DNA from: Gibbula magus
Lineage: Eukaryota; Mollusca; Gastropoda; Trochida; Trochidae
Reading direction: 5' to 3'
Length of the DNA stretch: 64,000 nucleotides
Assembly (NCBI GenBank): GCA_936450465.1
Contig: OW388296.1
Span: 30,667,638-30,731,637 of the forward strand
In this document: in pieces, positions 1 to 11,044 of the stretch
How positions within the stretch are numbered: position 1 is the first letter of the stretch
Layout of the letters: every line of letters starts with the position of its first letter
Notes under the pieces: generated by a model
Told to the model about the DNA's origin: nothing
What the model saw: the letters and a program-made list of their open reading frames with translations, nothing else
Database searches by the model: none
Position numbers and translations under genes: made by a program

Positions 1-30
1 TTGATCATAATCATGCTTAAAAATAAAGAA

Positions 31-69
31 GACCGCATCAAAGACCGCATCAAAGACCGCATCAAAGAC
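31..69. repeat. 12-bp tandem repeat, about three copies
   Basis: The unit GACCGCATCAAA is repeated three times in a row and followed by a partial copy. It is too short to assign a role. From here to about 540 I see no gene and no other repeat; the short open frames there look random. Confidence 0.8.
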
Positions 70-539
70 AATTAACCAAAATAGTTCATTTGTGTTATTT
101 ACATCAGACATATTCGAAGGACATATGCTAATTAGCAAGACTCTAGGTTAAGAGTCAAATGACTACATCTTTGAAGTCACTCGATCGGTCGACATGGCCA
201 CTGAAAGATGAGTTTTCATTGGTTAAAAAGCAGGGAAACAGTATGAGGTTCCCATTTCCCCCGCTAGGAAATTTTGCTGGAACCCTGAATTTCGATTTCG
301 AGAAAGCTACCGTTGCCACAAATTTATCTTGTTCTATTTTCCAAATGTTGAATACTTTTCCAAACTATTAATCCACACTTGTTATAATTCTGGTGACATG
401 AAATATTCAATATAAACATAAACAATCCTTACACGTGTCTTTAAGTATGAAAACGGAGCAAACGATGCAGAATGTTTTTTATAACTTGTGTTTTGATTTT
501 AACCAAACCAATTTAGAAGTCAGTCAGTCAGTGTTAGGA

Positions 540-985
540 TAGAAACATATTTAAGATATACCCTCGTCCTCATGTTTTCTGATATCGAATATATCAACAC
601 GAGTTGATAAAAGTAACAAATATCTGAAACTTGCCGAGAATATTTTCTCTTATCGACGATTGTTGATATATTTGATATCAGCAGAGATAAGAGTGTGAGA
701 TTCTATTTATCATCCAAAATAATGCTTCATTACTTTCCATTAAAATTGGACATCTATCAACACATCGCTGCCATCAGACTTCCGTTGCGGTGATGTCAAA
801 GAACTGTGACGTCACCATATTTATGACGTCATTACATCGCGGTGTCTTCAGGTTTTGGCGTCGTGAGTCATTACTTGATGATGTAAAAGCATTGTGATGT
901 CATGTGGTCGTCGGTGACTGGGCATTGTCCAAAATCTGCTGTGAAACCGATATCTCCTGGGAGATATCACTTGATCTCACACAAG
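540..985 (-). repeat. Fold-back dispersed repeat with CRE motifs (copy 1)
   Basis: This is one of three long copies of a family also at 17515-17905 and 29818-30285. One end is a palindromic stretch (TGATATCGAATATATCAACA type, 575-690). The middle carries TGACGTCA octamers near 805-830, and the other end has the GATATCTCCTGGGAGATATC dyad near 950. It is in the opposite orientation to the other two copies. No coding capacity is seen. I infer a non-autonomous DNA element but cannot name the superfamily. Confidence 0.7.
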
Positions 986-1340
986 AATAGAGTTACGGAT
1001 GATAAAACCGTTAACGTTCCATTTATGGTAAATTTGTATAATTCACAAGTTATGAAAACCTTTAACGGTCTAACATTAACGAACAATCAGAGTTTTATAG
1101 CATCAATCGCAATCAAAGGGTGTCAACGTGACTTTGTAAGTCCAAACTATTGCAAACAATGAGCAGTTGTGATTTTTAGTGGAAAATACATCGTCTATCA
1201 ATAACAATCATGCATCAATTTGAATCTTTCTGAAAATTGATAAACTGGTTACTGGATATCTTGTTATTCGTTTTGCTCAGTGTTCGAACCCAACCTCTTC
1301 GTTTGAATTGATTACATTTGATAAATCTGACAGGTCAATA
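986..1340. other. No recognisable feature
   Basis: AT-rich sequence with only short, unconvincing open frames. I see no repeat, RNA gene or conserved coding motif here. Confidence 0.5.
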
Positions 1341-1746
1341 TTTGAAGAATGAAGAACAATTTTATGGATACACAACTTCTTTATTCTGTATAGGCGACGT
1401 TTCGACATAGATACTAATGTCGTTGTCAAGCAGGTGGTACAGTTGAACAAATTCCCAGGGTTTATATACAAGTAGTGTTTATACAATAGAGGAGGATGAG
1501 TAGATTTTGAGTTGTTATTACAGTAGATAGGCTTGATATACGCATATTGAGTAGAAGCCAGAGAGAATGATTTACAGTGTTTATACAGCAGATGAGGTTG
1601 ATGTACACAGCTTGTTAAGGAGATTAAGAAGAGCTTATTTAAGGATATAGATGATTTAACAACATGATTATTGATACTTAAGGGTAATTAGGAGATGTAC
1701 ACAGCAATATGGTGATTAAAGATGAGGTAAATATGAATATGAGTGA

Positions 1747-2310
1747 TTAACGTAGCAAGTGATGGTAGGCGTTTGGGATGTAGTATCCTTCGTCTCTGTT
1801 CAGGGCTGGTGCTATTTTCTTAATGTGGATGGCTTCGAGGTATTTCCTTACTTTGTAGTTGGCCTGGTTCTTTTCTAGGACCTTGATGTTGCTCCAGTTG
1901 ATGTTGTGGTCTGGGTTGGTTTTGGTGTGGTCAGAGATGGCTGACTTGGAGTCATTTTTTCTGACGGATGCTTGGTGTTCCTTAATTCTGAGGGTCAATG
2001 GTCTGGATGTTTCACCGACGTAGGTGTCGCCACACTCACAATCTATCTGGTATACAACTCCAGAGGGATCTGACTTCTTTGATGATGTAGGTCTGCCAGT
2101 GGCCTGCAATAGGTTCTGGATGGTCTGGCCGTTTTGGAAGGTGACGTCAATGTTTGCTTGTTGCTTGAGGAGTCGTTGAATCTTGTGGCTGGTGGGTCCT
2201 ATGTAGGGTAGACTGATGGAGAAGGGGGCTACTTCTTGTCGTGGGGGCTTGGTGGCTGGGTCGAGGGTGTTCTTGATGGTCTGGTCGACAAAGGAGGCAG
2301 GGTAATTGTT
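1747..2310 (-). pseudogene. Penelope-like RT tail plus GIY-YIG endonuclease domain
   Basis: Open frame on the minus strand, bounded upstream by an in-frame stop at 2311-2313 (reading HN-stop-NNYP), so the element's protein is broken. In order it carries the end of the RT connector (LLKQQANIDVTF), then the endonuclease: VVYQIDC for the GIY strand, TYVGETSRPLTLRIKEH for the YIG strand with its Arg and His, a conserved Glu in RKYLEAIHIKK, and a late Asn in LNRDEGY. In Penelope-like elements this domain nicks target DNA to prime reverse transcription. The last 120 codons differ from the plus-strand copy by a single residue (Lys versus Asn), so the duplication is recent. The track-style start at 2109 is not an ATG; the frame is simply part of a longer polyprotein. 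Confidence 0.85.
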
Positions 2311-2367
2311 TTAGTTGTGGAAGACGTGTCTGAGGTGGTTGAGTTCAGTAGCCAGGGAGTGAGGTGT

Positions 2368-2373
2368 TGAGCA
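2368..2373. repeat. Target-site duplication of the LINE (left)
   Basis: TGAGCA at 2368-2373 matches TGAGCA at 4061-4066. The two copies bracket the LINE insertion, and using one copy restores the Penelope reading frame. Confidence 0.75.
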
Positions 2374-2438
2374 GACAGACAGACAGACAGATGTTTTATT
2401 ACAGTCTCACCTCACATAAATACATTAAAAGGTATATA

Positions 2439-3061
2439 CAGCTGCTTAACAAAAGTTTGTTTAACTGTGTCCCAAACTCAGTGCAAATATCATGAAAATC
2501 CGTGTTCATTTAAGTTTGCGTTATTCCTTAACTGTGCCCGCAAAAGTTATGAATCTTTGTGTAGATGTAGAGAAATCATTTCTTTATTATATACTTAAAG
2601 ATTATACTAATATTTCTACAGGAGCAAATATGGCAGGGATTTATATAACACCGGGGTCCAAAAATCCCAAACTCCAAAATTGATATTGTTTTATAAAATT
2701 GTCATTTTTAAATCATTTAGGGAAAAAACCTACTTCCTATCATCACATTGACCAATTTTTTCTATAACTGTCGAAATTTTACAGACTTTATGTTTAATTA
2801 ATATTTTATTGAAGAAACATTGAAATCTAAATTTCCTAATTTTGACCCCCTGTCTCTTTTGCTGTACGCCAAATTTTTTTCTGGCATGTTACATATCTGT
2901 CCCTAATATATGTAGTGTAGAACTGATTTCTCTACATCTGGTCCAAAAATGGTATCCATAATGTGTTCTGTTAAGAAATAGTGCCAAATTGAAGTTTTAA
3001 AAAAATGATGATTTTACATAGGAAATCTTGCATAGTTAAACAAACTTTTGTTAAGCAGCTG
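2439..3061. mobile_element. MITE with 28-bp terminal inverted repeats, TA target
   Basis: The left end reads CAGCTGCTTAACAAAAGTTT and the right end is its exact reverse complement; the match continues for 28 bp. TA flanks both sides (2437-2438 and 3062-3063). The 623-bp interior has no meaningful open frame. TA duplication points to the Tc1/mariner group. It splits the 3' untranslated region of the LINE. Confidence 0.85.
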
Positions 3062-3187
3062 TACATATAAGAACAACATTCAAGTGAGCCACCCTATAAG
3101 GGTTATGAGAGACTACATTATAAAATGTTTAATAAACTAAACTAAATATTTATGTAAAGAGTATATATAAACAATAAAATATAAAAT

Positions 3188-4030
3188 CTATCCATATAAA
3201 ATATATTTCCTTCTCTGTAAGATATAAAAGCAGGTTTTGGCGGTAAAATATACATGGTGTTTAAAAAGTAAAACTAATTTATCATTATCATTGAAATCTA
3301 AGAAGTTGGGATAGCTAAAACAGACATTTTCATACAAACTTTCTCGCAAATCGTTGTACAATGGGCAATGTAAAAGTACATGTCTTTCATCCTCAACAAT
3401 CTCACTACACTGAAAACACACTCTATCATTCACATTCTTATTCGTATATCTGCCGGTTTCCAAATGCAGAGGAGCAGTACCTGATCTGAATTTGGAGAGG
3501 GCAGAGCGGTATGAACGGGGCATAGTCATACTCACATAACTTTCACACCCATACTCATTCTTAAACATTCGATACGTTCGTAATTTGTTACCTCCCGTTC
3601 TACCGCTTGGCTGACGTAATGATTCATCCCATCCGCTGACATACTTCTGCATACACATATATTGCACACTCTCACAGGCACGTTTAACACTAACACCAGC
3701 CTCAACATTTAGGTTCCATTCTTTCATCTTAACTTTCACTCGAAAATTCCAATTTTTCACACGTCCATTCGCACATCTCTCCGACCACATAAAAATACGC
3801 TTGTTAAGTCTAAAAGGCATATTTAAGAAACGACAATAGTGTCTAAAAATGCACACCCATTGTCTGACAATTGGAGGAATCCAGCCCATGTCTCCATTTA
3901 TAGCAACGTTTGGAGCGTATTTACCCACCCCTAGGAAAAATCTAATAGCACGATGGTGGACAGCATTTACAACTGAAACCTCCCGATGACCCCAGATAGA
4001 TGCCCCATAGCTTAAGACTGACCACACCAT
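3188..4030 (-). pseudogene. Non-LTR retrotransposon protein, C-terminal part
   Basis: A 280-codon open frame, open upstream to 4060, matching the region after the reverse transcriptase of LINE ORF2 proteins. The motif LSYGASIWG near the start and AIRFFLGVGKYAPN just after are typical of this connector region. Near residues 200-230 it has a zinc-knuckle-like CFQCSEIVEDERHVLLHC (Cys-x2-Cys-x8-His-x4-Cys), the zf-RVT domain of these elements. The catalytic YxDD core is absent, lost by 5' truncation, so the copy cannot be active. The first Met at 4030 is internal to the original protein. I cannot assign the clade with confidence; CR1-, Nimb- or I-like are possible. Confidence 0.8.
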
Positions 4031-4060
4031 CGTATCATATAATTTTGTGTACGTAGAGCA

Positions 4061-4236
4061 TGAGCAAATGTTCTTAGCGCGTCTTGTCAGGGTTGCGATG
4101 ATTCCTCTCTTGACTTGGACAGGATGGCTGGAGGAGAAATGGATATACTGGTCAGTGTGGGTAGGTTTTCGATAGACGCTGGTGTTGAGTTTGTTGTCAA
4201 TCCTCTGGATAAGGACATCTCTTTCTGATCATCTTT
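4061..4236 (-). mobile_element. Penelope-like RT fragment, upstream piece of minus copy
   Basis: The minus-strand reading includes NTSVYRKPTHTDQYIHF, SSHPVQVKRGIIATL and RRAKNICS. This is the characteristic C-terminal segment of Penelope reverse transcriptases. It is 5'-truncated at about 4236, exactly where the plus-strand copy starts. Confidence 0.85.
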
Positions 4237-4617
4237 CAGACCATCCAGAACCTATTGCAGGCCACTGGCAGACCTACATCATCAAAGAAGTCAGATCCCT
4301 CTGGAGTTGTATACCAGATAGATTGTGAGTGTGGCGACACCTACGTCGGTGAAACATCCAGACCATTGACCCTCAGAATTAAGGAACACCAAGCATCCGT
4401 CAGAAAAAATGACTCCAAGTCAGCCATCTCTGACCACACCAAAACCAACCCAGACCACAACATCAACTGGAGCAACATCAATGTCCTAGAAAAGAACCAG
4501 GCCAACTACAAAGTAAGGAAATACCTCGAAGCCATCCACATTAAGAAAATAGCACCAGCCCTGAACAGAGACGAAGGATACTACATCCCAAACGCCTACC
4601 ATCACTTGCTACGTTAA
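4237..4617 (+). pseudogene. GIY-YIG endonuclease domain of Penelope-like element
   Basis: The frame is open from the truncation point to the stop at 4615-4617 and encodes the same domain as the minus copy: VVYQIDC, TYVGETSRPLTLRIKEH, RKYLEAIHIKK and LNRDEGY, ending in HHLLR. It is intact as a domain but lacks a reverse transcriptase and a genuine start codon (position 4255 is TTG), so it is a fragment. One residue differs from the minus copy. Confidence 0.85.
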
Positions 4618-4930
4618 TCACTCATATTCATATTTACCTCATCTTTAATCACCATATTGCTGTGTACATCTCCTAATTACCCTTAAGTATCAATAATCAT
4701 GTTGTTAAATCATCCATATCCTTAAATAAGCTCTTCTTAATCTCCTTAACAAGCTGTGTACATCAACCTCATCTGCTGTATAAACACTGTAAATCATTCT
4801 CTCTGGCTTCTACTCAATATGCGTATATCAAGCCTATCTACTGTAATAACAACTCAAAATCTTCTCATCCTCCTCTATTGTATAAACACTACTTGTATAT
4901 AAACCCTGGGAATTTGTTCAACTGTACCAC

Positions 4931-4975
4931 CTGCTTGACAACGACATTAGTATCTATGTCGAAACGTCGCCTATA
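4931..4975 (+). other. Hairpin followed by GAAA in the Penelope tail
   Basis: GACAT and ATGTC pair around TAGTATCT, directly followed by GAAAC. The same structure with different stem bases occurs at 24681-24720 (GGTACA/TGTACC, then GAAAT). The layout resembles stem II plus the GAAA box of the hammerhead ribozymes reported in Penelope-like elements, but the upstream box reads TTGACAAC rather than CTGATGA and stem III is not evident. Confidence 0.5.
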
Positions 4976-5504
4976 CAGAATAAAGAAGTTGTGTATCCAT
5001 AAAATTGTTCTTCATTCTTCATCACCTCAACTTCTAGAATGCCCATCAAAGAGGTCAATATTTTATTTGTACATGATTCACACATGTATACTAATTCTTC
5101 ATGAATTATCTTTAGAATATCGTGTGCACTATTATCCAATGTCTGATTGAACGTTGATCTATCTGCCAGATTTACTCCAGCAGGCGCCGGGCCTCTAGTT
5201 AGTCATTCAATGTATACGGCAATTGTTGTTTCAATGAAAAATATTGTAATGTAGAAGCGCTCATAAAATATCAAGAACACCCAGGTTTTCGCGATACACA
5301 TTTACAGAATCGAACTCCACAATTGATTAAAATTTTGCATGTACGACCCACCACCCCCTAAAATTATAAGAAGTATTTTCAAATTCAACTCTTGCCAGTC
5401 CCCATTACTGGCTGATTTAGGCCTTACAGTATTTCCTTAAGATCCCCGTGTTTGGAAATCCGGGCCCACTATGCATTTCTGGTGCAGCGATTCACTATCT
5501 CACG

Positions 5505-5532
5505 CCCCCCCCCCCCCCCCCCCCCCCCCCCC
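5505..5532. repeat. Poly(C) tract, 28 bases
   Basis: A run of 28 C residues. The surrounding 5023-5840 has no recognisable gene; the 82-codon frame at 5584-5832 has no family resemblance I can name. Confidence 0.9.
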
Positions 5533-5839
5533 TTTTCACCCACGGAAAAAAATTCAATAGCGCTTTCTAGGAGCAAATAGTACGTGTCAATTTTGAAGAA
5601 AATTTCTTTTCTCATACTATTTTTTTCAGAAACAGATAATATGACGATTCCTCAACCTATGGATGAAAATTTTGATCCTACAGCATCTTCTTGTGAAAAT
5701 ACGACATGGCAACCTCAATTTTCAGACGAAATTGAAAAGAATGTTGTTCCTATAGCTGTGTTTGGTGGGAGGAGAGTGCTTTTTAATACGCTTCAAAATT
5801 CGGAAAGTGTGAGAGAGAACTGGAATCATTAGTACAGTT

Positions 5840-6080
5840 AGCTTGGCAAGCGGAGATTCTGATTCATATATTTGATGACCTTTTGATCCCTAATAAGGTC
5901 CTCGGGGGCCACAAACTCAACGACTATATTTGTCTTTTTCTCCAGAACCAGTCACTCTAGAGAGTTGAAGTTCTGTGTACAGGCACCTTGGCAAGTGGGG
6001 ATTATAATTTATAGATTTGGTAACTTTTGGGTGTCATGGTTTAATGATCTTCTACAGAAAGTCTTTGTATTGGTCTCTTG
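5840..6080. repeat. Degenerate dispersed repeat (ACCTTGGCAAGTGGGGATT type)
   Basis: The phrases around 5850 and 5970-6030 (CCTTGGCAAGTGGGGATTAT, then ATAGATTTGGTAA) match the repeat at 37600-37685 (CCTTGGCCAATGGGGATTCT, then GTAGATTTGGTAA). An old repeat copy is likely. From 6080 to 6730 I see nothing else. Confidence 0.5.
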
Positions 6081-6750
6081 GATTATGAACTGTAATTTTT
6101 CAAACAATATGTCTAGTGTTTATTTAAAACCTGATTTTCGACATCATTTTGGATGCTATTTCAGGATTAATTCTGATCGAACTGAGATATGAATGTTCTT
6201 TCTCAGGCTCTGGAACAAGTCAAACTTGTCGACTTTATTTCAATCCTATTTTATTTCCATTTTATCGTGACTTCCGTTGTCTTGTCTGCAAATATTGAAG
6301 CTCATACAGGTCCTGAGTACCAAAACACACGCACTCAAAAATTCAAAATTGTTGCCATTATGAACTAATCGTGGCCTGGTAAACGCAGCATATGCAGATT
6401 AAACATTTGTAATGATTATTATCCGAAATATTAAGAACAAAAGCACTAGGAATATGATACATGCTAACTTTCAACTTTCTCGCGAGTATAGGTCTCTGTC
6501 CCTTTCACAGCAAGAACATACTGTCCTTTCTCTCAAAATGAATCATTTCTATTATAATTTTTTTAAATTTCCGCCTTTAAAAATATGTTAACGGTGTTTA
6601 TTCTATTCAGGTGCATGTTTCAGTTCAAACACATTTTCAAATGTTCATTTCTGATTTGATCTAGGTACAATTTGGTGTATTGTTTTGACATAAAATCGAT
6701 TTTTTACAGCCACATCTGTGTCAAGTGACTTTTTTTCCCCTCAAAAGCAA

Positions 6751-6822
6751 GGTCACGTGACATTTTTGGCTTCCAAAGCAAGGTCACGTGACTTTTTTTG
6801 CCCCAAAGCAAGGTCACGTGAT
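6751..6822. repeat. Three tandem GGTCACGTGA boxes, 30-31 bp apart
   Basis: CAAGGTCACGTGA occurs three times with centres about 31 and 30 bp apart. The first two give the full palindrome GTCACGTGAC (6752-6761 and 6783-6792); the third ends in GAT. This is the E-box-type motif bound by MiT/TFE and USF bHLH-zip factors. It may be a short tandem duplication with no regulatory role. Confidence 0.6.
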
Positions 6823-7740
6823 TTAAATGTAAATAATCAGTGAAACACACTTTAATAAAAAAGACTCCTTTTCGTTTTATTTTTTATATTATTTTTATTT
6901 ACAGTCTAAGTTTTAGACTAGTGGCCTAATTGTTACAATTATTGAATACAGATTGATTGAAATACACTTTCAGCATGAATACTTGTCAATCGGAACCAAG
7001 GTCTCGGTATGGATTTATTCGCAAAACTAGAATGAGTTCATTTTTGAGCTACTCCGAACAGGTTAATAAGGTTGAACCAATCAGTTTTATCAATGACACC
7101 GCACGTCCTCTGTACATGAACAATTCTATGACAAAACGGCATCACGTTTAATTGGATACTTCATCAATCCATAGACCGGCGAGTGGAGTATCCATATGTG
7201 TCTATTAGACTGTGTCTTGATTAATAGTCTGTTCACTGCTCTCTCCGAAATAACTGTCGAAAGTTGTGTTCGTTCATGTTTTAACATTTTCTCGACGCAT
7301 GTTACTCAAATCATTTCTTCCCTCTTAAGACATGTTACAAAGGAGCAATATTTGTCATTTCTAGAAAAATCCCCGAGTTAGCGGGGAAATTTGCAACATA
7401 GATTATATCGTCCTTTTTTATATAAATTTAGTAACTATCAATGATATGATATACAGTGTTTATTGCCAAGACCCAACGAGTCGACAACTTGGCCAATACG
7501 GCACAATTGGGCCAATATGGGTAAACCAAGGTCTATACGAGACAAACTGGATCGCTCGTTTAAAACCAAATCATTAATTCGTTTAATAATGGTATTACAT
7601 GGAAGGTTGTTTAATAACCTTTGTACTTTACATGGCTGTCTATTTAAAAAGTTCCATGCTTTACGAATACGTAGTTTTAATATGAATATTTCCCGAGCGA
7701 AAGCGAGGAATAAACAGATATTCAGACACGGATAATGTTC
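6823..7740. other. No recognisable feature
   Basis: Several frames of 60-90 codons are present, but none carries a motif or composition that suggests a gene. The sequence is AT-rich and appears intergenic. Confidence 0.4.
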
Positions 7741-7849
7741 TATTTATTGTCGAAGGCATGAAATTTATCATGAGAATAATTAGACAAAATCTACTTTTAG
7801 GCATAGGCTGGTCACCCGTCATCGCCGCACTTAGAATGTAACGTCAGAG

Positions 7850-8290
7850 ACGAAGCATTACGCTAGAACAGTATTTATGACGTCACATCAAATGACAAAA
7901 TCGTTATTTTGCCCTAGGGTGTCTGAACTATGATATGATTGACCTCGTAGGTAATAGACAGATGATATTTGACATTTCTCGTCGAATACTATATTCATGT
8001 ATGTCTCATCGAATGAAGTAGAAATGTTTATTTCACTTTTCTACTTCTGGAGATGGGATATACATGCTAGGGAAATAGAAACATTTTCCCTTTATTAGAT
8101 TAAATTGAACAAAGTATACATATACATTTTATGAATGAAGTAACCTAGCCTTGTTATATCACGGTCATCGTATTACGTCATCGTCACTTTATTGTTACGA
8201 TGACGTCATATGCTTGAAAGTGTTATTTTACTGAGTAGAATAACATGTTATTTCACTCAGTGAAAATACGGATTTTATTAAAGGATGTCC
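7850..8290. repeat. CRE-containing dispersed repeat (GAAATAACATGTTATT type)
   Basis: TGACGTCA lies near 7880 and 8200. The 8221-8280 stretch (ACTGAGTAGAATAACATGTT, then a sequence ending in ATACGGATTTTATT) is the reverse complement of 24025-24085. The 7960-8060 portion resembles the CACTCGATGAGATA repeat at 24220-24370. Non-coding. Confidence 0.6.
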
Positions 8291-8420
8291 CGTTTAATAA
8301 CATATTTATGAAAAGAGTGAGTGGTTTGGTATTTAACGAGCGATTTCGAGTTAGATACCTATACGAGTTTCATAAATATTTTTTTAAACGGGACAGAGTT
8401 TAGTATTTTATTTGTTACTT

Positions 8421-8657
8421 ACGGTGGCCCATAGGGGACATAAAGTGGGTTTTTATTATTATAGTTTATTGCATTCCTCTCATCGAAACCACAGAAAACT
8501 GTACTGAAAATACGGAAAACCTAGAATTAAACGCGATAAACTCAAATTGAAACACGAAAAACTCCAAATGAAACACGAAATACTAAAAATGAAAAGTAAA
8601 AAACTGGTTCATGAAATTCTAAAAAAACTACCTTCTCTACGGTGGCCCATAGGGGAT
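8421..8657. repeat. Direct repeat ACGGTGGCCCATAGGGGA flanking a small array
   Basis: ACGGTGGCCCATAGGGGA occurs at about 8423 and 8640. Between the two lie diverged copies of a short unit (AAACACGAAAAACTCCAAAT type). CRE octamers follow near 8745 and 8770. Confidence 0.6.
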
Positions 8658-9059
8658 GTAGTTACTCGCTGATTTAATGACACTCAATTGCAAGAACTCG
8701 TCGATAAATGGGACACACTCCATTGCGACCGCAGTGATCATATTGTGACGTCATAGTTTAACCATTATGACGTCAAGTCAATCGGAAGCAATGTGTAATA
8801 ACACTATTGATTTATTAAACAGCGATATCTTCAACGGGTGAATAATAAATAACTTCATTACTGTCATTCCTCTTTTATTATAAACTGAACTTTATTATTG
8901 CATGATCGGAAATATAGGACAATTGACCCCACCCATGAAGAACTGGCGATAACTTATTTACCATTAAAGTTACAGGTCTGCTATTTTAGCACAAAACACT
9001 AAACTGATGGAGTGTTACAACACAACAAAGCAAATTCCTCTGAACACGTAACTTTTTAT

Positions 9060-9715
9060 GATATTCAAATTCAAAGATGTGTAACATTTCTTTTGGCGTT
9101 CAGTTTATGACGAGCAATGAAATACTGGTATTTATCAGTGAAATGAACTGTCTATCAAGCTTCAGTGAAAATAACTTTTATTATATGATTGCAGGTGAAA
9201 TACCGGGATCTATCAATGAAAATAAACCGTGTTATCAGTCACTAGTGAAAATAACAATGGAACGTGTTATCGTCACTAGCGACTAATCATCTCGTGAGGT
9301 AGAAAAGTTATATATTTTCACTCGTGGCTGCACCACTCGTGAAAATGTAACCTTTCTACCTCACTCGATGAGATAAACATGGTATTAGTCAAGAAAAGCC
9401 AAATATCCTCTAAATATTTTCAATGTGACCAGTGACTGATATAATTTGACGTCATAAAACAATGGTCTGACGTTGCGAATTGGCTTATTACGTCACATTG
9501 TCACTGTGGTGACGGGATGTTCCTGTTCCTAACAGCCGCTCAACACGAGAACGATCTTTTTCTGGCGTAATTACAAAGATTACATCATATAATAAATACA
9601 ATATCTGTCAATTCTTGACAAATACCAAGTTTATCGCCACTCGCAAAAATATAACCTTTATACCTCACTCGATGAGATTAACATGGTATTAGTCAAGAAA
9701 ATACAGATATCGTTT
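9060..9715. repeat. Dispersed repeat with CACTCGTG palindrome and CRE motif
   Basis: The 9180-9280 part (TTATATGATTGCAGGTGAAA, then CAGTCACTAGTGAAAATAAC) matches 32115-32215 almost base for base. The 9290-9390 and 9640-9700 parts share CTCACTCGATGAGAT with 32470 and 24320. TGACGTCA is present near 9450. This is a non-autonomous repeat family without coding potential. Confidence 0.65.
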
Positions 9716-9849
9716 ATATGACATAGCTTATCATGACGTTAGATCGAGGAGGTCACGCTATATTCATACGACGTATAAATGTAAGAAGAACGTAAAGTGG
9801 CCTTATGTCAGTATCAGACCATATGTTATGCACATCAGTTAATCACGTG

Positions 9850-11040
9850 ACATGCCAGCGCTTGTACGTGTGTGTTATCTCAACTCAATGAGAAGACCGA
9901 CTTTGATTAAAATCAAAATCTTAGTCTGTTATAGTCGTATATAGTATAATCTAGAGTCGAAGCTCTCTTTGTACTAATTAAGAGTTTAAGACTAATGTTT
10001 ATGAATGGTATTAGGGTCTATGTTTGATTTGAAAATCTACGCTTAGAATCTTACAGAATATTACCGTTAATTAGTTTAGTCATTGTCCAGTGTCGTTGTG
10101 TGCTAATCAATTTTTGTTTAATGCTTGGAATCTCAGGGATTGATAGAGTTTAGAAATAACGTTAAACAAATTAGTATGTTTCGATTATGCATAAAACGAG
10201 TTTAGATATAAGAACATAACTTCGAAACTTTGAGTAAAAGGGTAAACAAAACTAAACCAAAGATAATTGAAATGTGTGACATTTTCAAGTGTAACCGGTC
10301 GTGAATAAAATCCACGATAATCCCACCATCAAACGTGTCTCAAACTCTTGATATTTACAATCAACATTACATAAACCAATTGTTCAGAAAGGACAACTTG
10401 TTCAAATTACACAAAGGAAGTATTCATATTGCGATCTCAATTCACTTGCTTGTCAGTATACTGTATAATAACACGCAAATGTTTATGTTGTACCTTACAT
10501 GGGCCTAACGCCTATTGCAAAATAAACTTGTTGGTTGAGCATTATTGAAGAATGTTTCTTGCCAACATCAAATTAGAAACTGAAGTAAAAGTCTGGTATT
10601 GAGTTAAAATGAATCTCCCTCAGGAATCCAGAGTTTTCTTTTACGATAATTTGAATACATTTAAATTTATAAAGAAAACAGATCAATAGCTATATGTATA
10701 TATGAAGTTTTAACTCTTTGATGTGACGAGTTATGGTCTGTTTCATTTACCGGCATGATGAAACATACCGAGTGTGGTACATACATAATCATATGTGCAC
10801 ATGTGCAGACATCACTTTACCAATAGCAGCTGCTCTCCATTTTCATCGCCTGTGACGTCATACAACTATATTGCTTGTAGGGACAATTGAATGGGTCCAA
10901 CACAAGAGAAGTGATTGTCTGCTTTTTTTTTTTACATGCTTGGAACAAAATGGTTACGTAGAAAGCATTTTACTCAAAAGTGTGACATACGAATTTTACG
11001 AAACTCGTGCAAATTTCTTTGGATGATATTTTAGAAACTG
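9850..11040. other. No recognisable feature
   Basis: AT-rich sequence upstream of G6PD, with one TGACGTCA near 10853. No gene, tandem array or transposon end is evident. Confidence 0.4.
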
Positions 11041-11044
11041 ATAT

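Larger units (their letters stand above)
1341..2373 (-). mobile_element. Penelope-like retroelement, 3' part (minus copy)
   Basis: On the minus strand this holds the end of a reverse transcriptase, a GIY-YIG endonuclease domain and an untranslated tail. It continues the element whose upstream part lies at 4061-4236; a LINE has inserted between the two pieces. Reading across the insertion, the frame KNICS continues directly into TPHSLATELNHL, as expected for a Penelope reverse transcriptase C-terminus. The tail (1341-1500) is the same as the tail of the plus-strand copy at 4880-5022. Confidence 0.85.
2374..4060 (-). mobile_element. 5'-truncated LINE inserted in the Penelope-like element
   Basis: The insertion reads on the minus strand. 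It keeps the last ~290 codons of the ORF2-type protein (3188-4060 open), then a 3' untranslated region ending in an (GACA)n tract at 2374-2390 as seen on the plus strand. A short tandem tail in place of poly(A) occurs in several non-LTR clades. The 5' end is truncated within the reverse transcriptase region. A TA-flanked MITE has later inserted into its 3' untranslated region. Confidence 0.8.
4237..5022 (+). mobile_element. Penelope-like retroelement 3' end (plus copy, head-to-head)
   Basis: This is nearly identical to 1341-2125 in inverted orientation. It starts abruptly at CAGACCATCC (4237), next to the 5' end of the minus copy, so the two copies are head to head. Such inverted, 5'-truncated junctions are common for Penelope-like elements. 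The tail ends at about 5022 with the shared TTGTTCTTCATTCTTC. Confidence 0.85.

Noticed and set aside
902..1162. 86-codon frame
   Set aside because: Overlaps the CRE-bearing repeat and has no recognisable domain.
4931..4975. Functional hammerhead ribozyme
   Set aside because: The CTGATGA core is not matched and stem III is not visible; kept only as a hypothesis.
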